Positions 62,119 through 64,000 of a DNA stretch of 64,000 bases are shown in pieces. Origin of the DNA: Chamaecrista fasciculata (Eukaryota; Streptophyta; Magnoliopsida; Fabales; Fabaceae). The notes beneath the pieces are model-generated. The model was not told where the DNA came from. It made no database searches and worked only from the letters and a program-made list of their open reading frames with translations. The stretch is from NCBI GenBank assembly GCA_003254925.1, contig QANZ01022950.1, positions 32,291 through 96,290 of the forward strand, given 5' to 3'. Numbering within the stretch: position 1 is the first letter of the stretch; every line of letters begins with the position of its first letter. A program made the position numbers and the translations under genes.

Positions 62119-63716
62119 GAGTAAACTAACTTTCCGGTCCTTGAATTTTGGACGTGGTGATAGATAGGTCCCTGAATTTTACGCATTGTACTAGTCGGTC
62201 CCTGAAATTTGCAAATGCCTAACTAATTGGTCCCTCTGTCATATTGGCGTTACAAAAATGATGACGTGGCCATAACGGACGCTGATGTGTCCCGTTATGT
62301 GCTGACGTGTCCTGTTATGGCCCGTCAGATCTCGTTATGTTCCAAAAAAAAAATTTGCCACGTCAGATAGATAGCCACACATCAGCATTTTTAAAGTGCA
62401 CTTTGCGGTCCCCGGCCAAAACACCCATTTTTATTCCATTATTCTCAATTCCCCTCTTTTTTATCATCTTCATTCATTTTAGTCCCAAATCCTCAAAATA
62501 AAATTGTAAAGTGCCCCAAAACTCTTCCAAACATTTCAATTTAGCCCTTAAAAATATTCTAAACCCTAAACTCTAAACCCTAAAATAAAGTCTAAGTTAA
62601 ACAAACCCTAAAAGGAAAAAAAATATCAAACTACTACTACTACTACTATTTTCAGTAACTATGGTTGATTCAGTCTTAAAAACAAAATCTAAAACTTTAG
62701 CCTCCCAATAGTTCACCAAACATTATTCTATTTTTTATTTCCTTTTTGTTTTAATCTGAAACCAAAACATAGAGATAGAAAAAGATGAAGATGATGATGT
62801 TCGAAGTTTCTGGAAATGGGCACGATTTCGAACCCTAAGTGAAAAGATTTCTAGAAATCAGTGAAGATGAAGATGATTGAAGGCTATGAAGATGATGATG
62901 ATGTTTTAAGTTTCTGAAAATAGGAAGATGAAGATGACGATGATGATGATGATGATGGAGATGAAGATGAAGATGAAAATTAGAAGAAAAAAAAATTTAA
63001 TATGAGAAGATGAAGATGAAAATTCAAAAAAAAATTAAGTTTTAGGTGTTTAGGGTTTAGGATTTTTATTATTTTTAAGGACTAAATTGGAATGTTTGAA
63101 AGAGTTTTGGGACACTTTACAATTTTATTTTGAAGATTTGGGACTAAAATGAATGAAGATGATGAAAAAGAGGGTGAATTGAGAATAATGGTCAAGGACC
63201 TAATTGTTTAACTTAGACTTTTTTGTAGGGTTTAGGGTTTGTGGTTTAGGGTTTGGGGTTTGGGGTTTTTAATATTTTTAAGGACTAAATTGAAATGTTT
63301 GGAAGAGTTTTGGGGCACTTTACAATTTTATTTTGAGGATTTGAGACTAAAATGAATGAAGATGATAAAAAAGGTGGGGAATTGAGAATAATGGAATAAA
63401 AATGGGTGTTTTGGCCAGGGACCGCAAAGTGCACTTTAAAAATGCTGATGTGTGACTACTTATCTGAAGTGGCACAAATTTTTCTTTTTTGGAACATAAA
63501 GGGATCTGACGTGGTCATAACGGGACACGTCAGCATATAACGGGACACATCAGTGTCCGTTATGGCCACGTTAACATTTTTGTAACGCCAATATGACAGA
63601 GGGACCAATTTGTTAGGCGTTTGCAAATTTCGGGGACCGGCTAGTACAATACGTAAAATTCAGAGACCTATCTATCACCACGTCCATAATTCAGGGACCG
63701 GGAAGTTAGTTTACTC
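62119..63716. mobile_element. Large foldback Mutator-like element, family 7
   Basis: Starts GAGTAAACTAACTTTCCGGTCC and ends GGACCGGGAAGTTAGTTTACTC. It is flanked by a perfect 10-bp repeat GTTTGATTTT (62109-62118 and 63717-63726). The inverted arms of about 500-650 bp (with 'ggtccctgaa', 'gtgtcccgttatg', 'aaagtgcactttgcggtccc') surround a GAA/GAT-rich centre (62780-63010). No transposase or recognisable protein. Confidence 0.85.
62860..63010 (+). repeat. GAA/GAT-rich imperfect microsatellite
   Basis: Repeated 'gaagatgatgatgat' and 'gatgaagatgaag' phrases at the centre of the foldback element. Similar gaagatgaagatg phrases occur in the family 1 elements near 8739 and 18845. Confidence 0.8.
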
Positions 63717-63726
63717 GTTTGATTTT

Positions 63727-64000
63727 CCATGGAAATAACGCACTTTAGAGTGTACAGTATTGAGGGAGCGACGTGCGACCTATCTCGAGTTCTAGAAGAA
63801 ATATTAGGAAATTTCACAACATTTTCATTTTCGTATCTCAATATGTTTTAGTTTCTTGTTTGAAGTTTGAACACGTTGGTAGAATGTGGACGACTCATAG
63901 ATAATTCAGCTATCGGCGCTCTTATTTTTCACTTTTTTTTTATGGTCAAAACTCAAGTGATTAATATTTGTATTAGTCAATCTGGTCCAAAAAAAAAGTT
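63727..64000. other. Right-hand end of window, no feature seen
   Basis: Short AT-rich tail without reading frame or repeat boundary. Confidence 0.5.

Noticed and set aside
1-64000. CRISPR arrays, operons, prophage or other prokaryotic systems
   Set aside because: No spaced identical repeats or prokaryotic gene organisation; all supported genes are intron-containing plant genes.

Overview
The window is nuclear DNA from a eudicot plant, probably a rosid. The evidence is multi-exon genes with AT-rich GT-AG introns, a plastid-targeted SecA, a DHHC acyltransferase, a GH28 pectinase and a 12-exon ABCB transporter, set in intergenic DNA dense with plant-type transposons. There is no prokaryotic or viral gene content.

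Layout: (1) 421-1175 (+), 3' end of a DHHC-type protein S-acyltransferase (PAT18-like). (2) 1991-4498 (-), a GH28 polygalacturonase-like gene. (3) 4.5-14.4 kb, gene-poor: an LTR-like fragment, several long-terminal-inverted-repeat elements and a Stowaway-type MITE. (4) 14.45-22.62 kb (+), a small L7Ae/L30e-fold protein gene whose long leader intron is split by an apparent 5.4-kb Helitron (15016-20388) that itself carries Mutator-like elements. (5) 23102-33798 (-), chloroplast SECA1 in 20 exons, with one altered splice donor. (6) 34.1-36.2 kb, MITE, palindromic Mutator-like element and assembly Ns. (7) 36794-42257 (-), cytosolic prolyl-tRNA synthetase in 12 exons. (8) 42.5-45.5 kb, two more foldback elements. 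(9) 45553-49391 (-), a SEC23-like COPII coat gene. (10) 51-54 kb, another TIR element with a GA tract and a palindromic tandem repeat. (11) 54211-59366 (-), an ABCB4/21/11-clade transporter. (12) 60.4-64 kb, a small MITE and a 1.6-kb foldback element.

The genes do not form a pathway. SECA1 drives thylakoid protein import, SEC23 acts in ER export, ProRS in cytosolic translation, the GH28 enzyme in the cell wall, ABCB in auxin-type transport at the plasma membrane, and PAT in protein lipidation. From memory, their order looks like an ancestral block now split between two Arabidopsis regions (At4g01730-01830 and At3g62110-62150).

The main non-genic signals are: a Helitron with TC and CTAG ends between host A and T, found because it splits a tandem repeat unit; at least nine non-autonomous Mutator-like elements with 9-10 bp target-site duplications and unusually long inverted repeats; and a SECA1 donor that reads GA instead of GT. 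Exon boundaries were placed by hand from splice consensus, reading frame and remembered homologues.
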